DNA from: Bacteroidetes bacterium GWE2_42_24
GTDB taxonomy: Bacteria; Bacteroidota; Bacteroidia; Bacteroidales; TTA-H9
Length of the DNA stretch: 64,000 bases
Direction: 5' to 3'
Assembly (NCBI GenBank): GCA_001768515.1
Contig: MEOA01000001.1
Span: 62,001-126,000, forward strand
Shown here: one piece after another, positions 18,268-27,631 of the stretch
How the letters are laid out: each line of letters opens with the position of its first letter
Position numbering within the stretch: position 1 is the first letter of the stretch
Made by a program: the position numbers and the translations under genes
Notes under the pieces: model-generated
Database searches by the model: none
What the model saw: only the letters and a program-made list of their open reading frames with translations
What the model was told of the DNA's origin: nothing

Positions 18268-18305
18268 AACTAAAAAGGCCATCCTTTCGGATGGCCTTTT
18301 TAGTT
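18268..18305. terminator. Strong bidirectional terminator between recJ and a T9SS substrate gene
   Basis: AACTAAAAAGGCCATCC (18268-18284), loop TTTC, and GGATGGCCTTTTTAGTT (18289-18305) form a perfect 17-bp stem. The stem includes A- and T-runs on opposite sides, so it can end transcription from both convergent genes. Confidence 0.95.
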
Positions 18306-18323
18306 ATTAGAACAAACAAGCGA

Positions 18324-20753
18324 TTAGTTCTTGTTAAATTTCATGTTGGCAATGCCATTGTCGGTAGTTACCTGAATAAGGTAAGTTCCAGTGGGCAGTT
18401 CCGACACGTTAAGCGTAGAAGCATTGCTGCTTGAAATCACCTGACCAATCAGGTTCAGTATGCGTACTTCAACAATACGATTGGCAGTACGAATATTGAG
18501 GACGTCATTGGCGGGATTGGGGTATACAGCAACAGCTACTTTCGAGCCTTCATCAATGCCATCGTACAGTCCTAATGTAACAGGTACATCGAGCTGAGGA
18601 GTTTCGGGGTCATTGGAGAGAAAACGGATAATGCCTTCATAAACATTTCCAATTTCGAGATCAGTAGCGTCATAATTAACATTCAGTTCAGTTGAGCCGT
18701 CTGGCGCAACAGTTCCTGAAGTCGGTGAAACGGTCAGCCAATGAGGAATCGGAGTTCCGGTAAGGTTGGCTCTGATATTCCAGTTGTATGGAAGTGCAGT
18801 ATTGTTGGAGAGATGTGACCAGGCAATACCTGTCTTAATCCAGTCACCATTGGGATCATTAGGACCAGCATCCGTACCTGGGATGTAAATACCTGCATCA
18901 CTCTGGGTGAAGGTATAACCAATCCATAGTTCCTCGCCAGTTACATTTACAGGAGTAGTTAGAACAATGTGTTCCCAGCTGTTTCCAAACGGAGTAAATG
19001 TCTGGGTGTAGAGTAATTCACCAGGTTCATAACTTGATCCCATTCCGTAGATCACAATCGACATTTCATTATTTCCAGCATTCAGGTCATTAACCATCAG
19101 GTCAATTGAAGAGATAACCATACCTGCATGAGGCAAGGTATGCTGATTCAGAAAACGGGCTGCAACAGTAGCAGTTACCGGGACAGAATTCCAGCCAACA
19201 GCACTGGCGTTGTCGCCATCATAGTGAAGAACGACGTCATCAGTAACAGGATTCCAAGTTGTAGCAGATGGTGTAGGATCAGCAACAGCCTCAACCTTAG
19301 AAATTGATTTGGTGCCGAAATTCTGTTCGGGCATCACAGCTGCATATTTCTTACCATCCAATACATAAATAATGTTGGTATTAAATGTGAGATCAGAAGC
19401 TCCAATATTTGATACAGTCAAAATCTCAGTGCCACTGCCTCCTGCGTTGGTGTGCAGGTTGAAGGAAACAGGATCTACACTGATGATAGGATCAGTTGAG
19501 GCACCAGCTTGTGTGTACAAAACGTCATCAAAATAGTATTTGGGTGTTTCACCAGTAGCAGCACCGGCAAAGAAGTCAACACCACCAAGTTGTTTAGTAC
19601 CGGTTGTGCTGCTTGCCTGATAACTGAAGGGCCATTCATGAACTAAAGTACCATTGATGGTCAGTTTAATATTATCGGCATCCAGATCAATTTCATGTTT
19701 TACTTCAAACCATGTGGCTTTAGGATAGGTGAAATTATAATCAACATCACCTGCTGTCATTAAACCAGATCCGTCAGCATTAAAATAGACTTCAAAGGCG
19801 AATTCAGTACCAGGTGCTTCAAAATGCTGAATGTTATAGTAACCTGCCATGCCAGTTTCAACATAAGCCCACCATGAGAGGTCGTACTTGCCTGACACTT
19901 TGTTACCAAGTTTCAGAAGCAGGTCTGTTGATCCTTCGATAATGGCTGACTTAGATGTGCTGTGACTGTATGTGTCTTTAATTTTGGAGTCTTCGGCAGT
20001 TCCGGGGGCTCCACTCCATGTAGTAAACCAGGTAGGGTTCGAAACGGCGAGGTAAGCATCAACAGCATAGGCATCCATATTCTCCCAAAGAAGGGTTGTA
20101 GGAGCAGCAGTATAGCTCAAATCGTCGAAGAAATACTTGGGGGTCTCTCCGGTAGGAGCACCGGCGTAGAAATTAACAGAACCAAGCTGCAGAGTACCGG
20201 TGGTACTCCCGCCCTGATAGCTGAAAGGCCATTCGTGAACCAATGTACCATTGATAGTGATTTTTGCGTTGTCGCCATCAAGATCGATGTCGTTCACGAC
20301 TTCAAACCAGGTGTCTTTAGGATAGGTGAAAGTGTAATCAACATCTCCCACGGTGAAGGTTCCACTACCATCGGTATTCAGGTAGGTTTCATAAGCCCAT
20401 TCAACACCAGGTGTTTCAAAATGCTGAATATTGAAGTAGCCACCTTTACCAGTTTCTACATACATCCACCATTTCAATTCATAATGACCAGTAGTTTTGT
20501 TACCTAATTTCAGAACCTGATCGTTAGTACCTTCAATTACAACAGCCTTTGAAGTGCTGTGGGAGAAGGCTTCACTAATTTTGCCATCTTCGGCTGTTCC
20601 GGGAGCATTACTCCATGTTGTCCACCAATCGCCGCTCTGCTGGGCAAGATAGCCACCAGTTGTATAGCTTTCGAAATTGTCGGTATAAGGCAACGTCTGT
20701 GCGGAGGCGCCCCACCAGATGAAAAGAGAAACAAAAAGTAAGAGTTTTCTCAT
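18324..20753 (-). CDS. T9SS-exported protein with two homologous N-terminal domains
   Basis: 809 residues. Signal peptide MRKLLLFVSLFIWWGASAQ. Two closely similar domains of about 190 residues follow (about 20-213 and 219-412), each with NFESY/NMDAY, WFTTWS, HSTSKxxxIEG, LKLGNK, YNIQHFE, NGTLVHEWPFSY and YFFDD motifs; they look like jelly-roll, carbohydrate-binding-type modules. Then come a beta-sandwich region resembling choice-of-anchor/ASPM-type domains and a C-terminal T9SS type A sorting domain (VAVYPNPANDVLNI ... ELPTGTYLIQV). The protein is therefore exported across the outer membrane and probably attached to the cell surface. No catalytic domain was recognised. TAGTTTTG on the minus strand (20809-20802) is a -7 match. 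Confidence 0.88.
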   Translation of the reverse strand: MRKLLLFVSLFIWWGASAQTLPYTDNFESYTTGGYLAQQSGDWWTTWSNAPGTAEDGKISEAFSHSTSKAVVIEGTNDQVLKLGNKTTGHYELKWWMYVETGKGGYFNIQHFETPGVEWAYETYLNTDGSGTFTVGDVDYTFTYPKDTWFEVVNDIDLDGDNAKITINGTLVHEWPFSYQGGSTTGTLQLGSVNFYAGAPTGETPKYFFDDLSYTAAPTTLLWENMDAYAVDAYLAVSNPTWFTTWSGAPGTAEDSKIKDTYSHSTSKSAIIEGSTDLLLKLGNKVSGKYDLSWWAYVETGMAGYYNIQHFEAPGTEFAFEVYFNADGSGLMTAGDVDYNFTYPKATWFEVKHEIDLDADNIKLTINGTLVHEWPFSYQASSTTGTKQLGGVDFFAGAATGETPKYYFDDVLYTQAGASTDPIISVDPVSFNLHTNAGGSGTEILTVSNIGASDLTFNTNIIYVLDGKKYAAVMPEQNFGTKSISKVEAVADPTPSATTWNPVTDDVVLHYDGDNASAVGWNSVPVTATVAARFLNQHTLPHAGMVISSIDLMVNDLNAGNNEMSIVIYGMGSSYEPGELLYTQTFTPFGNSWEHIVLTTPVNVTGEELWIGYTFTQSDAGIYIPGTDAGPNDPNGDWIKTGIAWSHLSNNTALPYNWNIRANLTGTPIPHWLTVSPTSGTVAPDGSTELNVNYDATDLEIGNVYEGIIRFLSNDPETPQLDVPVTLGLYDGIDEGSKVAVAVYPNPANDVLNIRTANRIVEVRILNLIGQVISSSNASTLNVSELPTGTYLIQVTTDNGIANMKFNKN
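19510..20696 (-). repeat. Internal duplication of a ~190-residue domain
   Basis: The segments at about 20696-20105 and 20085-19510 encode homologous domains that share most motifs in the same order and stay recognisably similar in DNA (for example the stretch around NGTLVHEWPFSYQ). This indicates a relatively recent in-frame duplication. Confidence 0.8.
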
Positions 20754-20929
20754 TTTTTGATTTTTTTAGGTTAGTATTTGGAAAAAAATGTAAACGATAC
20801 ACAAAACTAAACAAAAATAAAACAATACGCTACTTCCCGCTCGCAAAACATACCTTTTTTAACATTTTTTTTCAGGTGCGGGCTGAAATGTCATCATTCT
20901 GACACGCTTTGATTCTTTAATCAAATAAA

Positions 20930-21877
20930 TCAACAATTGAATAGCCTCCCCTGCCAGGTTTTCCGCTCTTCAAGCTTTTTCTCAATCGCCCGCGCGATCT
21001 CATCAGCCCTCTGCAGACCCCAGTCAGGCGCAACGACATAATGAGGTGGAGCCTCCCCGGAAAACCGCTCGACGACAATTTCGGGATTAAGCCGCTCCAG
21101 AAAATCGACCACAAGCTTCATATATCCTTCAGCATCATACAACTGATAATGACGCGGATGCTCTGCATAATCCAGTTCCATATTGGTTCCATGAATTACC
21201 TGTAGTTGATGAAGTTTGATGGTAGTGAGCGGTAGAGCTGAAATAATGTCAGCCTCGTTTAAAATCATATCTCTGGTCTCACCAGGTAACCCGAAGATTA
21301 GATGAGCCCCAACCCTGATTCCCCGCTGTGCCGTTGCCTTAACAGCCTTCACGGCCTCTTCAAAACTGTGACCACGGTTAATTTTACACAGCGTTTGATC
21401 ATAACAGGACTCTATCCCGTACTCGATAATTATATAATATTTCTCAGCCAAAGTGGCGAAATAATCAAGCTTCTCTTCGTCCACACAATCGGGGCGGGTA
21501 CCTATCACCAGACCAATTACACCCGGAACGGCTAATGCTTCATCATACAATTCTCTAAGTTTGGGAAGTGGGGCATACGTATTACTGAAGGCCTGGAAAT
21601 AAGCCAGATAATTTACGGCCCTTCGATATCGCCATGCATGAAACTGTTTACCTTCCTCAAGCTGCATAGTTACAGTTTTGTTTGGCTGACAATATGAAGG
21701 ATTGAAGGCATCATTGTTACAATATGTACACCCACCTGAAGCAACCGTCCCGTCACGGTTTGGGCATGTAAAGCCAGCATCAACTGACAGTTTTTGCACC
21801 CTGCTGCCAAAAGTGCGTTTAAAATATTCGTTGTAAGAATTATAACGCTTTCCCCTTGGAAATACTGGTAGAATCAT
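20930..21877 (-). CDS. TIGR01212-family (YhcC-like) radical SAM protein
   Basis: 315 residues. The N-terminal FPRGKRYNSYNEYFKRTFG and the iron-sulfur motif CPNRDGTVASGGCTYC (about residues 38-53, with the family's unusual wide spacing before CxxC) define this radical SAM group. Later motifs are typical of the TIM-barrel core (GTRPDC, YIIIEYGIES, GAHLIFGLPGET). The enzyme uses a 4Fe-4S cluster and S-adenosylmethionine to generate a radical; the physiological substrate is not something I can state from sequence. It is a single gene bounded by a terminator on its upstream side that belongs to the neighbouring transporter. Confidence 0.9.
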   Translation of the reverse strand: MILPVFPRGKRYNSYNEYFKRTFGSRVQKLSVDAGFTCPNRDGTVASGGCTYCNNDAFNPSYCQPNKTVTMQLEEGKQFHAWRYRRAVNYLAYFQAFSNTYAPLPKLRELYDEALAVPGVIGLVIGTRPDCVDEEKLDYFATLAEKYYIIIEYGIESCYDQTLCKINRGHSFEEAVKAVKATAQRGIRVGAHLIFGLPGETRDMILNEADIISALPLTTIKLHQLQVIHGTNMELDYAEHPRHYQLYDAEGYMKLVVDFLERLNPEIVVERFSGEAPPHYVVAPDWGLQRADEIARAIEKKLEERKTWQGRLFNC

Positions 21878-21893
21878 GATACAAATTTATATG

Positions 21894-21924
21894 AAAAAAG
21901 GCTGCTTTGATGGCAGCCTTTTTT
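21894..21924 (-). terminator. Intrinsic terminator of the POT transporter gene
   Basis: AAAAAAGGCTGC (21894-21905) pairs with GCAGCCTTTTTT (21913-21924), a 12-bp stem with a 7-base loop. Read on the minus strand it lies just after the transporter stop and ends in a U-run. Confidence 0.9.
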
Positions 21925-21944
21925 AAATTCAAATTGCTCTAATA

Positions 21945-23630
21945 CTATCTGGCGGTTTTTTCAAGTCGTTTCATCATAAAGAATATGAAGCCGGCTGAAA
22001 GCAAGCAACAGATAACAAAGAAAGACCATAACTGCCACAATTCGAGCTTGCCATAGAAGAGAGCGCCAATAAAGAGTAGTTGATTACCAATGGCAGTAGC
22101 TGCAAGCCAGCCGCCCTGCATGGTGCCTTTGTACTTGGGAGGAGCAACCTTCGAAACAAACGAGATCCCCATAGGGCTAAGGAAGAGCTCAGCAATTGTG
22201 AGAATAAAATATGTTGAAATCAACAAATAAGGGCTTACCAACTGATTATCGGGAACAGGATTTCCGGCTAAATCGGGTTGCGAAGTAAGACCCAGCGATC
22301 CGATGGCCATTACAAAGAAACCTAATGCAGCCAATATCATTCCAATACCAATTTTTCGGGGAGCAGAAGGTTCAATCCCTTTCTTATTCATCCATGAGAA
22401 CATGGCCACAGCCACAGGCGTCAGTGCGACGATAAAGAAAGGATTCATGTGCTGAAAAAGCTCGGGGGAGAAAAGATTGGTAGCCGGCATTGCTCCCAGC
22501 CGGTAATAGGCCAGATATGCCAGACCAATGGCGCCAACTGTACCTATTAGACGATGAACAGGGGTAGAACTCTTCCTGATCAGAAAGTACAAGCCAAGGG
22601 CAGCACCAAACATGGGCAACAAAGTCCATAAATCAAACCAGAAAAAGGTTTCGGAACCAACAACCCTTTGCGTATAGTCACGCGCAAAGAAGGTAAGCGT
22701 AAGCCCGTTTTGATGGAATGACATCCAGAAAAAGATCACAACTGCAAAAACCAGGAAAAGGGCGGTTAAACGCTCCCGAACCTCTTCGCGCGGCATGTCG
22801 GGCACGTGGGACATATTACCCGAAGCATCTTTCTTCCCGACCGAAAAACCCGGACGCAGCAACTTATTGAATGCAAAGTAAACAATCAGGGATATCAGCA
22901 TCATAAAAGCTGCAAAACCAAATGCGTAATTGTAACCGGTGGAGAATGCCCTGATGTATTGATCAGCAAAAGCAGTGACATTGAAATCGGCAGGCAACAC
23001 ACCTCCTATATAAGCGTTATGAGCCACCTCCGTCAATTTATCGGCTGCACCTGCCATCCCGTTTTTCACATTCCAGCAAAGCGCCGGAATTTCAGCTTTA
23101 TCGACAAAATCCGACAAGCCGAGAACATATTTCTTCAGACTAATGGCTACAGTGGGGGCAAAGAGAGCACCGATGTTAATTCCCATGTAGAAAATGGAGA
23201 ATGCAGAGTCACGCTTGCTCGCATAGGCAGGATCTTCGTAAAGGTTACCCACAACCGCCTGCAAGTTTCCCTTAAACATACCATTACCAAAGGCAATAAC
23301 AAATAAACCGGCACATGCCTGAATAAGACCAGCAGTGGTTGATGCCGTGGGGATAGCTATTAATACATATCCAACTGCCATACTCACAATTCCAAATGTA
23401 ATAGTCCGCTTAAGCCCCACAACCCGGTCGGCTACTATACCGCCCACAAGAGCCAGCGCGTATATCGAAGCATAAAAAACGGAATAAATGATACCGGCCT
23501 TAGCGCCTGTCAGACCGAATTTTGCCTGTAGAAACAATACCAAAATTGCCATCATGGTATAGAAGCCGAAGCGTTCCCCCATGTTGGCGAAGAAGGCTAC
23601 CAGCAGTCCTTTTGGGTGTCCTTTTAACAT
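21945..23630 (-). CDS. POT-family proton-dependent oligopeptide transporter
   Basis: 561 residues with 12-14 predicted membrane helices. POT (PTR2) proteins import di- and tripeptides with protons. The family motif ExxERF is present as NMGERFGFYTMMAIL near residue 17, with GGIVADRVVGLKRT (about 62-75) and the FYMGINIGALFAP motif (about 148-160). The long hydrophilic stretch around residues 180-225 fits the periplasmic loop seen in some members. Upstream on the minus strand TATTTTTG (23697-23690) is a -7 match with no well-placed -33. The 23631-23925 gap to the divergent sigma gene shows no riboswitch I can recognise. Confidence 0.93.
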   Translation of the reverse strand: MLKGHPKGLLVAFFANMGERFGFYTMMAILVLFLQAKFGLTGAKAGIIYSVFYASIYALALVGGIVADRVVGLKRTITFGIVSMAVGYVLIAIPTASTTAGLIQACAGLFVIAFGNGMFKGNLQAVVGNLYEDPAYASKRDSAFSIFYMGINIGALFAPTVAISLKKYVLGLSDFVDKAEIPALCWNVKNGMAGAADKLTEVAHNAYIGGVLPADFNVTAFADQYIRAFSTGYNYAFGFAAFMMLISLIVYFAFNKLLRPGFSVGKKDASGNMSHVPDMPREEVRERLTALFLVFAVVIFFWMSFHQNGLTLTFFARDYTQRVVGSETFFWFDLWTLLPMFGAALGLYFLIRKSSTPVHRLIGTVGAIGLAYLAYYRLGAMPATNLFSPELFQHMNPFFIVALTPVAVAMFSWMNKKGIEPSAPRKIGIGMILAALGFFVMAIGSLGLTSQPDLAGNPVPDNQLVSPYLLISTYFILTIAELFLSPMGISFVSKVAPPKYKGTMQGGWLAATAIGNQLLFIGALFYGKLELWQLWSFFVICCLLSAGFIFFMMKRLEKTAR

Positions 23631-23925
23631 AATCAGAGTTTTACGTAAATAATTTGATCGATTGAATCGTTTGCGTCATGCGTGAATGGCAAAAATAGAG
23701 AAAAACAATGGATCATGCCCTCACAATACTTGTTGTGCAAGAATTTTTCAACAGATTTACATTACATCATCTATAGTGCTGGCTTTACCGTTCCGCAATA
23801 TCGGTCAAAGAAGAATGGAATCCCTTCACTACAATGATCCTCGTTAAAACTACATCGTTACTATTTCACATCTAAATGTTGTAATATTAACTTTACATAC
23901 TCGTCATTAAACCGAATAACGCCTT

Positions 23926-24456
23926 ATGACTATCGAAGAATACACTCACCGGTTGCTCCCCATGCGCGATAAGCTATTCAGGCTTGCCAGCCGCTTTCTG
24001 ACCGATAGCGATGACGCCCGGGACATGGTTCAGGACACCTATCTGAAACTCTGGTCGTCGAAGACAAACCTCGATGAAGTAAGAAATATGGAAGCGATGG
24101 CCATGGCTGTGATTCGTAACCTTTGTCTCGATCGGTTGAAATCACATGCTACAAAATTCAGATTAGCAGAACTGTCCGAATATGAAAACCCAGATCATGA
24201 AACCCCCGACAGGTATGCCGAACATGCCGAAATGCGCCGCTGGATACATCGGCTGGTCAATTCCCTGCCCGAGCAACAACGTACGGTAATGCACCTCAGA
24301 GATGTCGAAGGAATGGAAATGGATCAGATTGCCATGGTAACCGGACAAACCCCCAATGCTACCAGAGTGAACTTGTCAAGAGCCCGTAAACGAGTGAAAG
24401 AAGAACTTGAAAAAATCTATACTTATGAAACCGCTGCTGAACCGCGAAGAAATTGA
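23926..24456 (+). CDS. ECF-type RNA polymerase sigma factor
   Basis: 176 residues. Region 2 shows FRLASRFLTDSDDARDMVQDTYLKLW and region 4 shows LPEQQRTVMHLRDVEGMEMDQIAMVTG followed by NATRVNLSRARKRV, the DNA-recognition helix. It heads an operon with an anti-sigma-like gene, which overlaps its last 32 bp, and a DUF4252 gene, a grouping often found in Bacteroidota. Confidence 0.93.
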   Translation: MTIEEYTHRLLPMRDKLFRLASRFLTDSDDARDMVQDTYLKLWSSKTNLDEVRNMEAMAMAVIRNLCLDRLKSHATKFRLAELSEYENPDHETPDRYAEHAEMRRWIHRLVNSLPEQQRTVMHLRDVEGMEMDQIAMVTGQTPNATRVNLSRARKRVKEELEKIYTYETAAEPRRN

Positions 24457-25033
24457 CAACCTGCTTCAACGCTACCTCGAGGGAGAAACTACTTTGCAAG
24501 AAGAAAGGCAGCTCCGTGACTGGTTCTCCAGTAACGAAGTACCCCCCGAATTGTCGCAATACCACGCCATGCTTGGCTACTTTGCTGACGGGCTTCAAAC
24601 AACCTGCCCGGCAGAAAAGCAACAGCCCAATATGGAATTGCATATTGCCCACCACAAAAAGGGGCGTCCCCGCCGGATTATTTACATCTGGACATCAGTT
24701 GCTGCCGCAATCATGTTCGTGGCTTTTGGGCTGAACTACATGCGCATCCAAAAGATTGAAGATGAAAAAAAAGCCCTTCTGGCCGAACAAAACGAAATGA
24801 GCCTAAAAGCTTTTGGTGATATGGCCGAGGCACTTATGCTGGTATCCGAAACGCTAAACAAAGGCATGGCTCCCGTTTCAGAAGCTGCCAAGGCTACTGA
24901 TGTAACCTCTGAAGGAAGTGCTCTGGCAGCTATCGGTGATGCCTTTTCAGCACTGAACAAGGCTACAATCCTGCTAATGCCCTCACCAGATGGGGAAGAT
25001 GAACAACAAACTATTGAGAATTCCGGAATCTAA
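24425..25033 (+). CDS. Membrane anti-sigma factor-like protein
   Basis: 202 residues from the ATG at 24425, which overlaps the sigma gene by 32 bp in another frame; a TTG 18 bp further upstream is less likely. The N-terminal half is cytoplasmic and helical (EEIDNLLQRYLEGETTLQEERQLRDWF, the short zinc-free anti-sigma motif often seen in Bacteroidota), one transmembrane helix lies at about 84-104 (IIYIWTSVAAAIMFVAFGL), and the C-terminal part is periplasmic with coiled-coil character. It should hold the sigma factor at the membrane until a signal arrives. Confidence 0.75.
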   Translation: MKPLLNREEIDNLLQRYLEGETTLQEERQLRDWFSSNEVPPELSQYHAMLGYFADGLQTTCPAEKQQPNMELHIAHHKKGRPRRIIYIWTSVAAAIMFVAFGLNYMRIQKIEDEKKALLAEQNEMSLKAFGDMAEALMLVSETLNKGMAPVSEAAKATDVTSEGSALAAIGDAFSALNKATILLMPSPDGEDEQQTIENSGI

Positions 25034-25078
25034 ATCAAATAACTATTAGAAGTTAAATCATTTAAATTTTATAACGTG

Positions 25079-25639
25079 ATGAATAAGATTAAATTAATCG
25101 TAGTAATGACATTGCTTGTACTTTCAGGTACAGGCCTCTCCGCGCAGAACATTATGGACAAACTCTTCGAGCGCTACAATGGCAAAGATGGATACACTAC
25201 CGTCAACATTTCCTCCGAGATGTTCAAATTGTTCGCTAACATGGAGGGTAAAAATGATAAGAATAGTGAAGCCACAGAACTAATTAACGCTGCTTCGAAA
25301 TTAACTGGCATTAAGGCCATCACTGTCAGTCGCGATTCGGCCAATCCAACCCTTTCAGGCCGCAGAGCCAACGATCTCTACAATGAAGTGAAACCACTGA
25401 TAGGTACTGTCTATACAATGCTGATGGAAGTTAAAGACAACAAAGAAAACGTTCTTGTCTACACCCGCCGCAGCGGAAAAATCATTTCAGAAGTTATAGT
25501 GCTTGTAAAGGAGCCCAATTCTACTGTATTCCTGAGTATCACCGGCGATGTCGATCTCGAACAGATTGGCCGCCTAGCCAGCAAAATGAATATCAATGGC
25601 GCAAAGAATCTAAAGAAAATTCACAAGAAAAATAAATGA
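25079..25639 (+). CDS. DUF4252 domain-containing secreted protein
   Basis: 186 residues from the ATG at 25079 (a GTG immediately before it is also in frame). A signal peptide ends near LSAQ (about residue 23). The mature part begins with the DUF4252 pattern (MDKLFERYNGKDGYTTVNISSEMFKLF) and continues through an alpha/beta region (ITVSRDSANPTLSGRRANDLYNEVKPLI, VLVYTRRSGKIISEVIVLVKEP). Function is unknown; in Bacteroidota these proteins are commonly encoded behind ECF sigma factors, as here. A terminator follows at 25721-25755. Confidence 0.85.
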   Translation: MNKIKLIVVMTLLVLSGTGLSAQNIMDKLFERYNGKDGYTTVNISSEMFKLFANMEGKNDKNSEATELINAASKLTGIKAITVSRDSANPTLSGRRANDLYNEVKPLIGTVYTMLMEVKDNKENVLVYTRRSGKIISEVIVLVKEPNSTVFLSITGDVDLEQIGRLASKMNINGAKNLKKIHKKNK

Positions 25640-25720
25640 ACACCATTTAGGACTGCATGCCTGAATTTCTGTCCAAATAGTAAGGCAGCTCTTTTCTTAT
25701 CATCTGTGCCTGAAATTAAG

Positions 25721-25755
25721 AAGTCTTCCATTGTACAAAAAATGGAAGACTTTTT
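25721..25755 (+). terminator. Terminator of the sigma/anti-sigma/DUF4252 operon
   Basis: AAGTCTTCCATT (25721-25732) and AATGGAAGACTT (25741-25752) form a perfect 12-bp stem with an 8-base loop, followed by TTT. It lies 80 bp after the DUF4252 stop. Confidence 0.85.
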
Positions 25756-25938
25756 CGTTCTTTACACTAAACATGTGAGTTAACGATATTGCCAAAAAAA
25801 ATCAGACGCTGAAAACAAAGCTAAGGATTAATACGGAGTATTCATATTATTCATTTTGTTTTATCGGAAATCAATATTGCCGGAAAAAGCAAAAAACAGG
25901 AAGAAAATCACATACTGTTTAGAGTAATCACACACAGA

Positions 25939-25979
25939 AATTGGGTACAAAAGTGCTAAAAAGGGCAATTTACCCAATT
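25939..25979. repeat. Inverted repeat upstream of acpP-fabF-rnc
   Basis: AATTGGGTA (25939-25947) and TACCCAATT (25971-25979) are exact reverse complements with a 23-base spacer, about 130 bp before the acpP start. The 25640-26108 gap otherwise holds only the terminator, AT-rich sequence and promoter-like elements. The repeat could be an operator for a fatty-acid regulator. Confidence 0.4.
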
Positions 25980-26048
25980 GGTTAATGTATTTATACATCT
26001 ATTTATCTGAGGCTTAGTTTTGATTTTAGGCTTTTTTAACAGTTTTTG

Positions 26049-26080
26049 TTTGCATATATTTTGCAATATCTGTTTCTTTG
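26049..26080 (+). promoter_or_regulatory. Weak candidate promoter of acpP
   Basis: TTTG (26049-26052), a 20-base spacer and TTTCTTTG (26073-26080, one mismatch to TAnnTTTG) would start transcription about 20 bases before the acpP ATG. A better -7 match, TAGTTTTG at 26015-26022, lacks a -33 partner. I cannot choose between them. Confidence 0.3.
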
Positions 26081-26108
26081 CACCCTGTTAAACCAAAAAT
26101 GTAAAACT

Positions 26109-26345
26109 ATGTCTGACATTGCAAAACGTGTAAAAGCTATCATCGTTGATAAGCTTGGTGTGGACGAAAACGAAGTTACTCCTGAAGCAAGCTTCACCAA
26201 TGATCTTGGTGCAGACTCTCTGGACACTGTTGAGCTGATCATGGAATTCGAAAAAGAATTCAATATTGCTATCCCCGATGATCAGGCTGAAAAGATCGGC
26301 ACCGTTGGTGATGCTATCGCTTATATCGAGAACAATACGAAATAA
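26109..26345 (+). CDS. acpP: Acyl carrier protein
   Basis: 78 residues from the ATG at 26109; the frame is open further upstream, but the extension is not ACP-like and includes the promoter region. ACP carries growing fatty-acyl chains on a 4'-phosphopantetheine arm. The attachment serine is Ser37 in the [11 protein letters not shown] motif. The protein is acidic, of normal length and complete. It is followed 23 bp later by fabF, a conserved pair. Confidence 0.98.
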   Translation: MSDIAKRVKAIIVDKLGVDENEVTPEASFTNDLGADSLDTVELIMEFEKEFNIAIPDDQAEKIGTVGDAIAYIENNTK

Positions 26346-26368
26346 GTTACTCACCAGTCAGATTTTCA

Positions 26369-27622
26369 ATGGAATTAAAACGAGTAGTCGTAACAGGCCT
26401 AGGCGCACTTACTCCATTGGGCAATGATGTTCCCACCACGTGGGACGCCATGCTTAATGGAGTAAGTGGCGCTGCAGCCATTACCCGTTTTGACAGCAGC
26501 AAATTCAAAAGTCAGTTTGCCTGCGAGGTTAAGAATTTTGATCCACAAAAGTATTTCGATCGCAAGGAAGCGCGTAAGTATGACCTTTTTGCTCAATTCG
26601 GAATTGCTGCAGCCGAGGAAGCCGTTAACGACAGTAACCTTGATCTGGAGAAGATAAACCTTGACCGCGTTGGTGTTATCTGGGCTTCGGGAATTGGCGG
26701 ACTGGTCACCTTTCTAGATGAGGTCTCCAGTTTCGCTAAGGGTGACGGAACTCCAAGGTTTAGCCCATTTTTCATTCCCAAGATGATTGCCGATATCACT
26801 GCCGGCCATATTTCAATCAAATATGGCTTTCGTGGCCCAAATTTTGCCACAGTATCGGCTTGTGCTTCATCGGCTAACGCACTTGCTGATGCCTTTAATT
26901 ACATCCGCTTGGGTAAAGCCGATGTATTCATATCCGGAGGCTCTGAAGCTGCTGTAAATGAAGCAGGTGTGGGAGGATTCAATGCCCTTCACGCCATTTC
27001 AACCCGTAACGATGATCCCTCCACGGCCTCTCGCCCGTTCGATCAGGACCGTGATGGTTTTGTAATCGGGGAAGGTGGTGGTGCACTTGTATTCGAGGAA
27101 CTGGAGCATGCTCTTGCCCGCGGAGCCAAGATATATTGTGAAGTTGCTGGTGCCGGTCTTTCGGCTGATGCTTACCACATGACTTCGCCTCATCCCGATG
27201 GAATTGGCGCAGCCAATGCTATGCGTTTAGCCGTCGAAGATGCAGGACTTAAACTGACCGATGTTGATCATGTTAACACTCATGGCACCTCCACCCCACA
27301 AGGTGATCTGGCTGAAATAAAAGCCATCCAATTGCTTTTCGGTGAACATGCTTATAACCTTAACATCAACGCTACCAAGTCAATGACTGGGCACCTGCTG
27401 GGTGCTACAGGTGCGGTCGAAGCCATCGCAACGGTACTGTCAATTCAAAATGACATCATTCCGCCAACTATCAACCTCTTCAACCGGGATCCGGAAATTG
27501 ATGAGAAGTTGAACCTTACCCCCAACAAAGCCCAAAAACGAATCGTCAATGTTGCCCTTAGCAATACGTTTGGCTTTGGAGGACACAACACTTCGATTGC
27601 TTTTAAAAAGTTTAAAGCATAA
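26369..27622 (+). CDS. fabF: 3-oxoacyl-[acyl-carrier-protein] synthase II
   Basis: 417 residues. FabF elongates acyl-ACP by condensation with malonyl-ACP. The thiolase-fold signatures are present: nucleophile Cys165 in TVSACASSANAL, and the catalytic histidines in VNTHGTSTPQGD and KSMTGHLLGATGAVEA, followed by the glycine-rich NTFGFGGHN near the C-terminus. Length and motifs are typical. It sits between acpP and rnc, with only 9 bp to rnc. Confidence 0.98.
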   Translation: MELKRVVVTGLGALTPLGNDVPTTWDAMLNGVSGAAAITRFDSSKFKSQFACEVKNFDPQKYFDRKEARKYDLFAQFGIAAAEEAVNDSNLDLEKINLDRVGVIWASGIGGLVTFLDEVSSFAKGDGTPRFSPFFIPKMIADITAGHISIKYGFRGPNFATVSACASSANALADAFNYIRLGKADVFISGGSEAAVNEAGVGGFNALHAISTRNDDPSTASRPFDQDRDGFVIGEGGGALVFEELEHALARGAKIYCEVAGAGLSADAYHMTSPHPDGIGAANAMRLAVEDAGLKLTDVDHVNTHGTSTPQGDLAEIKAIQLLFGEHAYNLNINATKSMTGHLLGATGAVEAIATVLSIQNDIIPPTINLFNRDPEIDEKLNLTPNKAQKRIVNVALSNTFGFGGHNTSIAFKKFKA

Positions 27623-27631
27623 ATCAGTTGA

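Noticed and set aside
23631..23925. Riboswitch between the POT transporter and sigma genes
   Set aside because: I found no conserved riboswitch core; only a small CGATT-G-AATCG palindrome and promoter-like boxes.
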